A stretch of DNA of 64,000 nt from Aridibaculum aurantiacum (GCF_017355875.1 NZ_JAFEWC010000002.1:62001-126000); one strand, 5' to 3'. Shown: positions 51,390 through 59,676, numbered from the stretch's first letter. Notes: a model not told the origin generated them from the sequence alone. Made by a program: numbers and translations.

Positions 51390-51539
51390 ATCAAGAGGAT
51401 GAAAAGCCGGGTTCTATAACTCTGTAATCAACATGTCTTAGTAAGAGAGTAGAGTTAAGTATCGGAAAAACAGCAAGTAAATAAACCTTACTGTACAAAA
51501 ATCTGAGGAAAAAACAGAACACCTTTAGGAAACCATACT

Positions 51540-51644
51540 CGAGACCATGGTCTATAGAACACCTTGGTATTGAAGGGGACCGTGGCAAACGCACGATACC
51601 TTTTAAGGAGACACCGCAGCTTTTAAGGAGACACAGCAGGGATA
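51540..51644 (+). repeat. MITE-like repeat, copy 2 (degenerate)
   Basis: CGAGACCATGG start, TTGAAGGGGACCGTGGCAAACGCACGATACC middle (parts match 47192-47307), and a duplicated TTTTAAGGAGACAC-CGCAG end. Confidence 0.55.
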
Positions 51645-51757
51645 AACATGAAGACGTGTCATTCGCTTCCTTAAAACATCCAAGGAGAGCTGGGGGAGAA
51701 GTTGCTGGCGAGGAAAAGCTGGCGCTGGAAGTGTTAAACCAAAACACCAACAAGGCG

Positions 51758-51790
51758 TAAAAAAGAAGCCCGGCAGTTTGAACCGGGCTG
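51758..51790 (-). terminator. Intrinsic terminator of the small basic protein gene
   Basis: On the minus strand: stem AGCCCGG/CCGGGCT with a 9-nt loop followed by TCTTTTTT. It lies 15 bases after the stop of the 31-codon gene, strongly supporting that gene as a real transcription unit. Confidence 0.8.
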
Positions 51791-51804
51791 TCTTCGTTTG
51801 CACC

Positions 51805-51900
51805 TTAACGTGCTCTCTTTGTTAGCGCTTTAGCTTTCTTCTGTGCTGAGCTTTTCTTTTTAGTAGGCTTATTCTTTTTAGGATGAGCTGTTTTTGACAT
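51805..51900 (-). CDS. Small lysine-rich basic protein, 31 aa
   Basis: A complete frame from ATG 51900 to TAA 51805 encodes 31 residues starting MSKTAHPKKNKPTKKK and ending in TKRAR. About 40% of residues are Lys or Arg and there is no acidic residue. The codons show no sign of decay. The strong terminator placed right after it supports expression. It could be a nucleic-acid-binding peptide or a ribosome-associated protein of the histone-H1-tail type; it does not match bTHX as I remember it. No Shine-Dalgarno sequence is seen upstream, as is common in this phylum. Confidence 0.6.
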   Translation of the reverse strand: MSKTAHPKKNKPTKKKSSAQKKAKALTKRAR

Positions 51901-52384
51901 ACAATTAAAATTTAAAGGTTAGAATATTATTTACTTATGGCTCCAGCGTATGTTTCCCCGTTTCTTAAGATGCTTGTAGGAACGGCAACTTTACAACCAG
52001 TTTCAAAAAGTGGACGAAGATATGCTTATAAGGGTAAATACGCTGCTTGATCAATGATTGTCATGCCGCGGCCTCCTTGCTTCCCCAACTTTCGGTAGTG
52101 TCCCTTATGGCAAACCAGCTTTCCGTAGTGTCTCCAGCTCAGTTTTCGAAGTCTTCCGTAGGAACACCTCAATCTTCCCTGGCAGCAGGGTTATCCCGCA
52201 ACAGAATTACCACCTCCAGGGCAAGCTATTCACCTGGATGGGCGGGATACCGCATCAGCCTCACCTTTGATAGCAGCGGCATTTTCTCTATTCGCCGACC
52301 AGTCCAGCGGGACAATATTTGTTTTCAACATAGGGTGAACAACAAGTTGGCCCCCTTCTATTCTTATGTCATTATTTTGAACAT
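51901..52384. other. Intergenic region before the riboswitch
   Basis: About 480 bases. The first part is the promoter region of the small basic gene. Around 52080-52250 are the phrases TTTCGGTAGTGTCCC, TTTCCGTAGTGTCTCC and TCTTCCGTAGGAACACC, three loosely related units that resemble the CCTTCCGTACTGCAGGGTCCC part of the MITE-like repeat. No gene is seen. A promoter for the riboswitch transcript must lie near 52330-52380 but could not be identified with confidence. Confidence 0.35.
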
Positions 52385-52550
52385 GATACGGTTCCCGCCA
52401 CGGCGGGATTTAAAGGGAACCAGGTGCAAGTCCCGGACTATCCCCGTAGCTGGGAGCTCCTATCATGGTTGTCATCTTCAAGCCACTGTTCTTAAAAGAA
52501 CGGGAAGGCTATGAACAACGGAGCAAGTCAGAAGACCTGCCGCATTCAAT
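52385..52550 (+). ncRNA. Adenosylcobalamin (B12) riboswitch
   Basis: Conserved elements appear in order: the P1/P2-side GGTTCCCGCC-GGCGGG hairpin, GGGAACCAGGTGCAAGTCCCGGAC (in part), the CCCCGTAGCTGG loop, GCCACTGT, CGGGAAGGC, and the B12 box AGTCAGAAGACCTGCC (about 52526-52541). It lies 132 bases upstream of dut. The 52551-52681 stretch with a GCACTC-TATCCGC-GAGTG hairpin is the probable expression platform. When adenosylcobalamin is abundant it should lower expression of the dut-nrdB-nrdA operon. Confidence 0.93.
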
Positions 52551-52681
52551 TTAGTAACAATGCTTTCGGAGGAAAAGTAGGTACTGATCGTTACGCCCTT
52601 CTATCGGCTCAGCCTTCAGCTTCCTGCACTCTATCCGCGAGTGTTACAGTAATAAACTAACAAGATGAATTAATAATTATC
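52551..52681 (+). promoter_or_regulatory. Riboswitch expression platform / 5' leader of dut-nrdBA
   Basis: The leader contains CGGAGGAAAAGTAGG, TCGTTACGCCC, a CACTC-GAGTG hairpin (about 52627-52643) and an AT-rich run into the dut ATG. No T-tract terminator is evident, so control is more likely at translation initiation; this is inference. Confidence 0.5.
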
Positions 52682-53125
52682 ATGCTACATACAGATATAT
52701 CCATCATCAACCGATCAACCAATCCATTGCCTGAATATGCCACCGAAGGATCTTCAGGTATGGACATCAGGGCTTTTGTAAACGAGGTGGTGACTTTAGA
52801 ACCGCTGCAACGAGCTTTGATACCAACAGGTCTTTTTTTAGAACTGCCAGCTGGTTATGAAGCGCAGATACGCCCAAGAAGCGGCCTGGCCATCAAACAG
52901 GGAATTACCTGCCTGAATACGCCGGGTACCATAGATGCAGATTACAGGGGTGAGATAAAAGTGATCCTGGTTAATCTTTCGAATGAACAGGTAACCATCA
53001 ACAATGGCGATAGAATAGCGCAAATGGTGTTTCAGAAAGTGGAGCGGGTACAGTTGAGAGCGGTAGAAGAGATCAATGTTACCGAAAGAGGTGCAGGAGG
53101 ATTTGGACATACCGGCAAGAATTAA
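52682..53125 (+). CDS. dut: dUTP diphosphatase
   Basis: A 147-residue trimeric dUTPase with all five motifs: SSGMDIRA (1), [11 protein letters not shown] (2), [11 protein letters not shown] (3, with the catalytic Asp), [11 protein letters not shown] (4) and the C-terminal [11 protein letters not shown] (5). It hydrolyses dUTP to dUMP, limiting uracil in DNA and supplying dTMP synthesis. It is the first gene behind the B12 riboswitch and 29 bases before nrdB, so nucleotide reduction and dUTP removal are produced together. Confidence 0.95.
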   Translation: MLHTDISIINRSTNPLPEYATEGSSGMDIRAFVNEVVTLEPLQRALIPTGLFLELPAGYEAQIRPRSGLAIKQGITCLNTPGTIDADYRGEIKVILVNLSNEQVTINNGDRIAQMVFQKVERVQLRAVEEINVTERGAGGFGHTGKN

Positions 53126-53154
53126 AATACAGTTGAAATAACAATAAACGTTTT

Positions 53155-54129
53155 ATGGGATTATTTGATAAAAGAATTAATTACAAGCCATTCGAGTACC
53201 CGGAAGTATTGCAGTTTACTGAAGCAATCAACAAATCGTTTTGGGTACACTCAGAAGTGGATTTTACCGCTGATGTGCAGGACTTTCACTCTCACCTTAC
53301 CGAAAGTGAACAAAGCGCTATCAAGAACAGCTTACTCACCATTGCACAAATTGAAGTATCGGTAAAGTCTTTCTGGGGCAACTTGTACAATCATTTTCCA
53401 AAGCCGGAGTTGAATGGACTGGGTACCACTTTCGCCGAATGCGAATTCCGCCACTCAGAGGCCTATTCGCGTTTGCTGGAGGTTCTAGGCTACAATGATG
53501 AATTTGAAAAACTGATAGAAGTGCCGGTTGTGAAGCAGCGTCTGGCATTCCTATCCGGTGCATTAAGTAAGGTTAATTCAAGCGACCAGAGAGAATATGT
53601 CATTTCATTGATCCTGTTCACCATCCTGATTGAAAACGTATCCCTGTTCAGCCAGTTTGCTGTCGTGCTTTCTTTTACGCGGTTTAAAGGGCTGATGAAA
53701 AACGTAAGCAACATCATTGCATGGACGTCGGTAGATGAACAACTGCATGCAAACGCAGGTATTTATCTTATCAATAAATTGAGGGAGGAATATCCAGAAT
53801 TGATTGACGATGCTTTGATAGAACAAACAACCAACCTGATAACAGATTTCATCGAAATTGAAGAACAGATCATCGACTGGATCTTCCAGGAAGGCGAGAT
53901 TGATACGATCACGAAAAGCGACCTGTTGAATTTTATAAAATTCAGGGTAGATGAATGTTTGCAAAAAATCAATTTTCCTGAACAGTTCTTCATTAGCCAC
54001 AGTCAATACGAGCCGATGAAGTGGTTTGAAGAAGAAGTTTTTGCCAACAGCCTGGATGACTTCTTCGCTAAGCGACCGGTAGAATATACCAAGCACGATA
54101 AGAGCATTACGGCCAACGACTTGTTTTAA
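53155..54129 (+). CDS. nrdB: Class I ribonucleotide reductase, small (radical) subunit
   Basis: A 324-residue subunit that houses the diiron-tyrosyl cofactor. Metal ligands are visible in DFTADVQDF (Asp), AQIEVSV (Glu), AECEFRHSEAY (Glu-x-x-His, with the radical Tyr after His), and later EQLHANAGIY (Glu, His). Length is normal for NrdB. It works with NrdA, encoded 37 bases downstream, in an alpha2beta2 complex reducing ribonucleoside diphosphates. Activity requires oxygen, unlike class II enzymes, which explains the riboswitch control. Confidence 0.94.
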   Translation: MGLFDKRINYKPFEYPEVLQFTEAINKSFWVHSEVDFTADVQDFHSHLTESEQSAIKNSLLTIAQIEVSVKSFWGNLYNHFPKPELNGLGTTFAECEFRHSEAYSRLLEVLGYNDEFEKLIEVPVVKQRLAFLSGALSKVNSSDQREYVISLILFTILIENVSLFSQFAVVLSFTRFKGLMKNVSNIIAWTSVDEQLHANAGIYLINKLREEYPELIDDALIEQTTNLITDFIEIEEQIIDWIFQEGEIDTITKSDLLNFIKFRVDECLQKINFPEQFFISHSQYEPMKWFEEEVFANSLDDFFAKRPVEYTKHDKSITANDLF

Positions 54130-54166
54130 GCAATCACATTTAATTAGAACGCAAAAGATTTTCGAT

Positions 54167-55852
54167 ATGGATATTGTAACACCACTGATTTCTAAAACGC
54201 CCCTGACAGAAAAATACTGGTGGAAAAATGAAGAGAGTGAGCAGATGCTCAATCGTGGTTACCTGTTAAAAGGCGAAACGGTAGATGGCGCTATAGAACG
54301 TATTTGTAAGGCTGCTGCACAGCGGTTGTATAAACCTGAGCTAGCGGAGTCTTTTCGCGAAATGATCGAGCGGGGATGGATGAGTTTAAGCTCGCCTATT
54401 TGGGCTAATATGGGTACGGAGCGGGGGCTGCCTATTTCCTGTTTCAATGTGCATATACCCGACAATATTGAGGGCATTACACACAAGCTGGGCGAGGTGA
54501 TCATGCAAACAAAAATAGGCGGCGGTACTTCTGCTTATTTTGGCAGTTTGCGTGGTCGTGGCAGCGCCGTTACTGATAATGGTAAAAGCAGTGGTGCAGT
54601 TAGCTTCATGCGGCTGTTTGATACAGCCATGGACACTATATCGCAAGGTGGTGTAAGACGTGGTGCATTTGCAGCCTACCTCGATATAGACCACCCGGAT
54701 ATTGAAGAGTTTTTGAAAATTAAAAGTATCGGGCACCCTATCCAGAATTTGTTCAATGCTGTTTGCATACCCGATTACTGGATGCAGGACATGATCGATG
54801 GTGATATATCCAAGAGAGAAATATGGGCGAAGGTGCTGGAAAGCCGCCAGCAAAAAGGTTTGCCTTATTTGTTCTTTACCGACAACGTAAATAAAGAAAG
54901 GCCGCAGGTTTATAAAGATCATAACTATACCATCAACGCCAGCAACCTGTGCAGCGAGATCATGCTGCCGTCTAACAATGATGAGTCGTTCATCTGTTGC
55001 CTCTCTTCCATGAACCTGGAATTGTATGATGAATGGAAGGATACAGATGCGGTGCGCCTCGCTATCTTCTTTTTAGATGCGGTATTACAGGAGTTCATCA
55101 ACAAGACAGAAGGCAATTATTACCTGGCAAGTGCTAACCGCTTTGCCAAAAGGCATCGTGCTTTGGGATTGGGTGTTTTAGGATGGCATTCTTACCTGCA
55201 GAAAAACATGATCCCTTTTGAGGGTTTAAGATCCAAACAACTCACCACGGCCATCTTCAGCGATTTGCGCGAAAAAGCCGACAAAGCCTCGGCCGACCTT
55301 GCCCGCATTTATGGTGAACCGGATCTGTTGAAAGGATATGGTCGTCGCAACACTACCACTTTAGCGATTGCGCCTACCACTTCCTCATCGGCTATCCTGG
55401 GACAAAGCTCGCCAGGTATCGAGCCATTCAGCAGCAATTACTTTAAAGCAGGATTGGCGAAAGGTAATTTTATGCGCCAAAATAAATACCTGAAGCAATT
55501 GCTGGAGTATAAGGGAATCGATACGGAAGATATCTGGCGGAGCATTATGCTGAACCATGGTAGCGTACAGCACCTGAAAGAATTGGCCAGGGAGGAAAAG
55601 GATGTATTCAAAACCTTTAAAGAGATCAGCCAGTTGGAGATCATCCAACAAGCCTCCATCCGCCAGAAATACATCGACCAGGGACAAAGCCTGAACCTGA
55701 ACATACCACCTAATCTGCCGGTAAAAGAAGTAAACAAACTAATGATCGAAGCATGGCAGCTAGGCATTAAAACATTGTATTACCAACGCAGCCAGAGTGT
55801 ATCAAAAGAAATGGTGACAAACCTTGTTACCTGCTCCAGTTGCGAAGCATAA
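54167..55852 (+). CDS. nrdA: Class I ribonucleotide reductase, large (catalytic) subunit
   Basis: A 561-residue catalytic subunit. Visible are ISCFNVHIP (substrate-site Cys), GGGTSAYFGSLRGRGS, the catalytic NASNLCSEI (Asn, Cys and Glu of the radical active site), TTSSSAILGQSSPGIEP, the Tyr-Tyr pair of the radical pathway in TLYYQRSQS, and the mobile C-terminal CSSC reduced by thioredoxin. The length is short for NrdA because the N-terminal ATP-cone is absent, so allosteric dATP inhibition may be lacking or different. It is the last gene of the riboswitch operon, with a strong terminator downstream. Confidence 0.94.
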   Translation: MDIVTPLISKTPLTEKYWWKNEESEQMLNRGYLLKGETVDGAIERICKAAAQRLYKPELAESFREMIERGWMSLSSPIWANMGTERGLPISCFNVHIPDNIEGITHKLGEVIMQTKIGGGTSAYFGSLRGRGSAVTDNGKSSGAVSFMRLFDTAMDTISQGGVRRGAFAAYLDIDHPDIEEFLKIKSIGHPIQNLFNAVCIPDYWMQDMIDGDISKREIWAKVLESRQQKGLPYLFFTDNVNKERPQVYKDHNYTINASNLCSEIMLPSNNDESFICCLSSMNLELYDEWKDTDAVRLAIFFLDAVLQEFINKTEGNYYLASANRFAKRHRALGLGVLGWHSYLQKNMIPFEGLRSKQLTTAIFSDLREKADKASADLARIYGEPDLLKGYGRRNTTTLAIAPTTSSSAILGQSSPGIEPFSSNYFKAGLAKGNFMRQNKYLKQLLEYKGIDTEDIWRSIMLNHGSVQHLKELAREEKDVFKTFKEISQLEIIQQASIRQKYIDQGQSLNLNIPPNLPVKEVNKLMIEAWQLGIKTLYYQRSQSVSKEMVTNLVTCSSCEA

Positions 55853-55876
55853 ATAAGCAGGCTAAAAACATAACCG

Positions 55877-55924
55877 CAGGTTCCCTTTAATTGCACATGT
55901 AATAGAAGGGAACCTGTTTTTATT
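55877..55924 (+). terminator. Intrinsic terminator of the dut-nrdBA operon
   Basis: 11-bp stem CAGGTTCCCTT/AAGGGAACCTG, a long AT-rich loop of about 17 nt, then TTTTTATTT; 25 bases after the nrdA stop. Confidence 0.85.
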
Positions 55925-56245
55925 TGGGGGAAATGCTGATGTATAACCCCTTCCTTGTGAATCTATTAAATCAAACATGGTAAGAAGACTACACCACTTC
56001 GTACTACTACGATTAACAGCATGTAATTGTAGCCCGACGGAGGATATTCAACCAGGTGTTATTTCCTGCAGATATTGGGAGAACAGAGGATGGAGGGAGA
56101 ACAGGAACAGGTTTGAACAAGTATAGATGAAAACAGGAAGCGTATTGTGGCAATAACAAAAGTGTTACCTAAAGCAGCATAATACATTGTCAGTTATGCT
56201 GTCAATATTTATTTCATACATTGTGGATAGATGACAATACACACG
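55925..56245. other. Intergenic region on the left of the cassette array
   Basis: About 320 bases between the nrdA terminator and the first GTTG box. If the array is an integron-type structure, this is where an attachment site and possibly the array promoter would lie. A TGATGACAATACACACGTTGG-like context surrounds the box (56230-56250, in part). No integrase gene and no matching long palindrome half were found on this side. Confidence 0.35.
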
Positions 56246-56252
56246 TTGGCTG
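56245..56252 (+). other. Cassette 1 left box (GTTGGCTG), putative attachment site
   Basis: The exact complement of CAGCCAAC at 57375-57382, the box right after the stop of the cassette 1 gene. In circular form the two would pair as in an integron attC site. Recombination would be expected after the G at 56245. Confidence 0.6.
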
Positions 56253-57570
56253 TAACCAAATTTCAAACCTCATGGCAAAACGAGACCCAGAAAAAACTGC
56301 AAGAAACAAGGTTATTAAGGAACTAAAGGAGAAATTGAGAGCATTACTACCGAGTGTTTTAGAAGCAACAGGATTTGAATCAGAATACTCCCTACATGGA
56401 AAGATTGGAGGAAAGTTTGGCCAATATCTTGATATAAAAAATGTGGTAGTTGACTCTCCCCAACAGTTTATAGCACTTTGGCTTGACGGCTTCAAGAATT
56501 ACATAAGAAAAAACATTGACCCCAGATGGAGAGAAGGGAACAATCATTATGAGACTTACAAACTGTTACAGAAACACAAGGTTTTTCAAGACTATCTTTA
56601 CCTGTTTTTAGAAAGAACGTACATAAAGCATATAGATGCTCTTTCGAAAAAGAGACCTACTATTGAAGAAGCTGAAATATGGATAGGACAAGCAAATGCT
56701 AATTACGGTATTTTGGTGACACCAAGATTTAATGGAACTAATTGGGAAAATGACAAAAGTGAAATCAGACATTTCCCCCATAGATATTGGTCAATTGGTC
56801 ATATTTTAGCCACAGGCTTAGTTGTTCCTTTTAAGAATGCGAAGTTGGAGTTTAAAACGGTAGAAGAATACCTAAACTTTTTCACAAATGTTATAGTTAG
56901 AAATTCAGGCTCCGAGTACGAGTACAAGCTTGCTGAAATGTATTCAATATATGTTAATGCGGCTGAAAATCCTCATGAAATACCCTTGCTTATACCTGAA
57001 TTTCGATATGACGGTCTTGCCAAAAAGCACAAATACCGTCTTGACTTCACGATAATTGAAGCTTCACAGTTGAATAAGATAGGTTTTGAATTGTCTCCTT
57101 GGTCAACTCATGGATACTTGTCAAAAACAAAATCTATGTCTCAAGAACAAATAAATGATGTGGCAAAAGGGAATTTTGAAAATGAAATGTCGAAACATAA
57201 AAGCTACTTCAAGAAACATGGAATATTTGTCTTAATTTATACAGATTTCGATTTGAAGGATTTGGATTCTGTGTTTCGGGATATGGAACTTTATTTACGA
57301 CCAAAATCTGTAGGCAGTCAAATGAAATTCCACATCTTTAATGACTTTTTCAATGACCCACTTTGACTTGGCAGCAGCCAACATGCGTAATTGTGCAAAT
57401 GCGGCAGAATGTTGACAGCTTCGGCTGCTGTTCATTATTTCTGCTGCTGTTTCGGCGGTAGAATATCTATTAAACTTTAGTAAGTAATCATCAACAGCAG
57501 TATCTTTAGGCAAGCATTTGTTCAGGCTGAATGTTCCCTGAATACCACACCTGCACAAATACGTCCAACG
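56246..57570 (+). mobile_element. Putative gene cassette 1 (integron-type)
   Basis: Runs from TTGGCTG to the G before TTGCCTG. It holds one gene with a 26-nt leader and 8 nt between stop and right box, then most of an imperfect palindromic site. Matching ends differ in sequence from those of cassettes 2 and 3. Confidence 0.65.
56272..57366 (+). CDS. Cassette 1 protein: possible PD-(D/E)XK nuclease, defence candidate
   Basis: A 364-residue protein, AT-rich against the neighbouring nrd genes. The N-terminal part (1-80) is helical and charged (KELKEKLRALLPSVLEATGF, in part). The C-terminal part has IPEFRYDG, then YRLDFTII (Asp258) and IGFELSPWSTHGYL (Glu273), followed by a helical stretch and GIFVLIYTDFD, an order compatible with a restriction-endonuclease-like fold: Asp, then Glu on the next strand. 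I do not recognise the family. An upstream in-frame TTG at 56221 lies outside the cassette, so ATG 56272 is preferred. Function is unproven; defence is inferred from its neighbours and from the fold suggestion. Confidence 0.65.
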   Translation: MAKRDPEKTARNKVIKELKEKLRALLPSVLEATGFESEYSLHGKIGGKFGQYLDIKNVVVDSPQQFIALWLDGFKNYIRKNIDPRWREGNNHYETYKLLQKHKVFQDYLYLFLERTYIKHIDALSKKRPTIEEAEIWIGQANANYGILVTPRFNGTNWENDKSEIRHFPHRYWSIGHILATGLVVPFKNAKLEFKTVEEYLNFFTNVIVRNSGSEYEYKLAEMYSIYVNAAENPHEIPLLIPEFRYDGLAKKHKYRLDFTIIEASQLNKIGFELSPWSTHGYLSKTKSMSQEQINDVAKGNFENEMSKHKSYFKKHGIFVLIYTDFDLKDLDSVFRDMELYLRPKSVGSQMKFHIFNDFFNDPL

Positions 57571-57578
57571 TTGCCTGC
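57375..57578 (+). repeat. attC-like imperfect palindrome, junction of cassettes 1 and 2
   Basis: CAGCCAAC-ATGC, then GTAATTGTGCA (57387-57397) pairs with TGCACAAATAC (57552-57562; one mismatch), then GTCCAAC-GTTGCCTGC (57570-57578). About 155 bases of partly symmetrical spacer lie between. The layout follows R''-L''-spacer-L'-R' of attC sites, but at about 200 bp it is longer than usual. Confidence 0.65.
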
Positions 57579-59015
57579 AATGTTACTATGACACCCGAAC
57601 TTTCAATATTATTAGGCTCTGGATTTTCTGTGCCCGAGGGTTTACCGACAGTTTCGTCTATCAATAATAAACTTCGTAATCTTAAGGAGAACGACTTTTA
57701 TCTAACCTCAGCGCAAACAGCGGGATTTTATAATTCTGACTGGCGTGACCCTAATGACTGGTCTTCTTACACAGACAAACATTTTGCCCAAGAATTTACC
57801 ACCTTCTATCGAGATGTAGTTTTGAATGGCGATGTTGAGGCATTTAATTATGAAGTTTTCTACGACTATATTACCGACTTTTTAAGGTACAAGAAGGATG
57901 ATAATAGAATAAGCAAATTCTGTGATGAATTCCGAAAGCCATTTCACAAAAAAAGTTTCTTAGATGACGACCACAATCTTGTCTGGCGATTTTGTAAAAT
58001 TTTAAATCAGCTTGTAGCAGACTTGTTAGTAGTGCCACGTTTTTATGAAGACGTCAGCTATTTGAACTACCCACCATATGACCCATTTTTCGGGTTTATC
58101 AGAGAAAATTTGACAGACAGGACTGTCAACGTTCATACTTTGAACCATGATTTATTTTTTGACCATATGGCTAACAAGCATTCAGACCTTTGGCAAAACT
58201 TCACAGATGGTTTTTCTGAATATGGTTCGCCTTATTACGGTCAAATTTCGATAGACCACAAAACATCTGATGGAGTGATTCATAAAACTTACATGGTTCG
58301 ATTGAGATTTTATACTGGTGACTACGACAACAAATTACGTTTGTTCAAACTTCATGGCAGCATAGACAATTGTATACTTCACAATACAAGAACGGGTGAG
58401 ACAGTAAGAGTTAAACGAGGATTTGGAGTTACAGACTTTTACATGGAACGGTTTGATGAGGAAGCAAAAAAATACGCATATGAAGCCCCTTTTGCTGAAA
58501 ATGAGCCGGATTATTTAACAGGAACGACAGAAAAGATTAGACAATATAATCAACCCTTCTACGAGAACTTGTTTACTCATTTCAAAAAAAATCTTTTAAA
58601 CTCAAATTTGCTTCTTGTTATTGGATACGGGTTTCAGGACAAGGGAATTAATGAATTTATTGAAAACAATTTCCTTATTTATAACAAGCCAGTTGTAGTA
58701 ATAGACATAAATAAACCTAATTCGTATATTTTTCAAAAGTATCAAGACCAGATTACATTTTCTTCTAAAGGAGCTACAGGAGTTCCCTTTGAGGAATTTA
58801 TGTCTTGGAAAAAATGAAACACAGCAGGCAACATCGGCTTGCTGCTATTGAGGGGCGACGAATAGGCTGCCAGCTATAAATCGCCAATCGGCAGCAGTTT
58901 GTTCAGACGGAACACAGATGAACATTCAAAATAGACATTAACTTTTGTACATTTATCAGCAGCCGTTCTGGGCTGGATAAGCAATGAATACCGCCACAGC
59001 AGCAAGCCCTGTCCG
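57571..59015 (+). mobile_element. Putative gene cassette 2 (integron-type)
   Basis: Starts at TTGCCTGC; the gene begins 17 nt later and ends 6 nt before GCAGGCAAC (58824-58832), the exact 9-bp complement of GTTGCCTGC at 57570-57578. Confidence 0.68.
57588..58817 (+). CDS. SIR2-family NADase-like protein (cassette 2)
   Basis: A 409-residue stand-alone SIR2-like domain protein. NAD-site motifs are ILLGSGFSVPEGLPT (7-21), VHTLNHDLFFD (Asn186), LFKLHGSID (His256) and LLVIGYGFQDKGINE (342-356). The Asn and His needed for NAD hydrolysis in defence SIR2 proteins such as ThsA are both present, so depletion of NAD on phage infection is a plausible activity. No second domain is fused, unlike most defence SIR2s, so a sensor may be lacking or supplied by a neighbour. 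ATG 57588 begins just inside the cassette; the extended frame starting at 57531 would cross the junction and is rejected. Confidence 0.82.
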   Translation: MTPELSILLGSGFSVPEGLPTVSSINNKLRNLKENDFYLTSAQTAGFYNSDWRDPNDWSSYTDKHFAQEFTTFYRDVVLNGDVEAFNYEVFYDYITDFLRYKKDDNRISKFCDEFRKPFHKKSFLDDDHNLVWRFCKILNQLVADLLVVPRFYEDVSYLNYPPYDPFFGFIRENLTDRTVNVHTLNHDLFFDHMANKHSDLWQNFTDGFSEYGSPYYGQISIDHKTSDGVIHKTYMVRLRFYTGDYDNKLRLFKLHGSIDNCILHNTRTGETVRVKRGFGVTDFYMERFDEEAKKYAYEAPFAENEPDYLTGTTEKIRQYNQPFYENLFTHFKKNLLNSNLLLVIGYGFQDKGINEFIENNFLIYNKPVVVIDINKPNSYIFQKYQDQITFSSKGATGVPFEEFMSWKK

Positions 59016-59024
59016 TTGTGTGCA
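58824..59024 (+). repeat. attC-like imperfect palindrome, junction of cassettes 2 and 3
   Basis: GCAGGCAAC-ATC, GGCTTGCTGCT (58836-58846) pairs perfectly with AGCAGCAAGCC (58998-59008), then CTGTCC-GTTGTGTGCA (59015-59024). It is about 201 bp, the same size as the first junction, with a shared TTTGTTCAG-x-C-x-GAA segment inside. Confidence 0.68.
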
Positions 59025-59042
59025 ATCTTCAACCCTTTGATT

Positions 59043-59675
59043 ATGGAAAAAGATACAATGACAGCACGCCTAATTCTGAACTTGAACGGCGAAACCAAGG
59101 GATATGTACTTTGGAATGATACTGAAGCTTATTATGAAAAACTTCGGTCTGCCTATAAAGACATATCAGACAATAAAAAAAATGACTACCTATATTTTAG
59201 CTTCTTTACACTTTGCGCAGCAACCTTGGAGTACTCTTTGAACTTTCTATTGACGGATTTCTGTTTAAATCATTATGGACATGAGAACTATAAAGCTTAT
59301 GCAGAGGGTTATATTAATTTGCCTTTTGCCAAAAAGCTTCTAATGACACCAACAATTATTTCAAATGGACGATATACATTCAATACTAAAACGGCAACCT
59401 ATAAAACGTTATGTGAACTAATAACCTTAAGGAATAAAATACTGCATAATAAAGAGTTTCTGAAGACGTTTGACACACCACCAATGACGCTTGAAAACAA
59501 CCAAGAATCAGTCAACTTTGAAATTCTAAAAGAGCCCAATCATATAGACAGATTAAACAAGTTGTCTTGTTTGAACTATGGAAAAGCACTTGGACAATTC
59601 AAAAATATGGTCATGGATTTAGCTATAGCTCATGACTTGACAGAAAATGAAATCATAGTGAAAATTGCTAACTGA
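59043..59675 (+). CDS. HEPN-like protein (cassette 3)
   Basis: A 210-residue helical protein with RNKILH (Arg130 to His135), the R-x4-H motif of HEPN ribonucleases, in a LITLRNKILHNKEFL helix context that is usual for HEPN domains. A second, N-terminal helix pair and TLEYSLNFLLTDF precede it. HEPN proteins commonly act as RNases in defence and toxin-antitoxin systems, but many R-x4-H proteins are inactive. ATG 59043 is 27 nt after the cassette boundary; ATG 59058 is possible. A toxin without a visible antitoxin inside the cassette would be unusual. Confidence 0.65.
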   Translation: MEKDTMTARLILNLNGETKGYVLWNDTEAYYEKLRSAYKDISDNKKNDYLYFSFFTLCAATLEYSLNFLLTDFCLNHYGHENYKAYAEGYINLPFAKKLLMTPTIISNGRYTFNTKTATYKTLCELITLRNKILHNKEFLKTFDTPPMTLENNQESVNFEILKEPNHIDRLNKLSCLNYGKALGQFKNMVMDLAIAHDLTENEIIVKIAN

Positions 59676-59676
59676 C

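Larger units (their letters stand above)
50964..51804. other. Repeat-rich intergenic region, 0.84 kb
   Basis: Contains the hairpin at 50999-51026, variant repeat 51080-51171, inverted CCGGGAATG-type repeat 51239-51389, MITE-like copy 51540-51644, and the terminator of the small basic protein gene (51758-51790). An open frame at 51129-51419 is only the translation of the repeats. Confidence 0.55.

Noticed and set aside
51129-51419. 96-residue open frame
   Set aside because: It spans two palindromes and the inverted hairpin repeat; it is a translation of repeats.
56221-56271. TTG start for the cassette 1 protein
   Set aside because: It lies outside the cassette and adds a non-family-like segment.
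57531-57590. Upstream extension of the SIR2 protein by 19 residues
   Set aside because: It would start inside the junction palindrome of the cassettes; ATG 57588 is the first Met of the family-like N-terminus.
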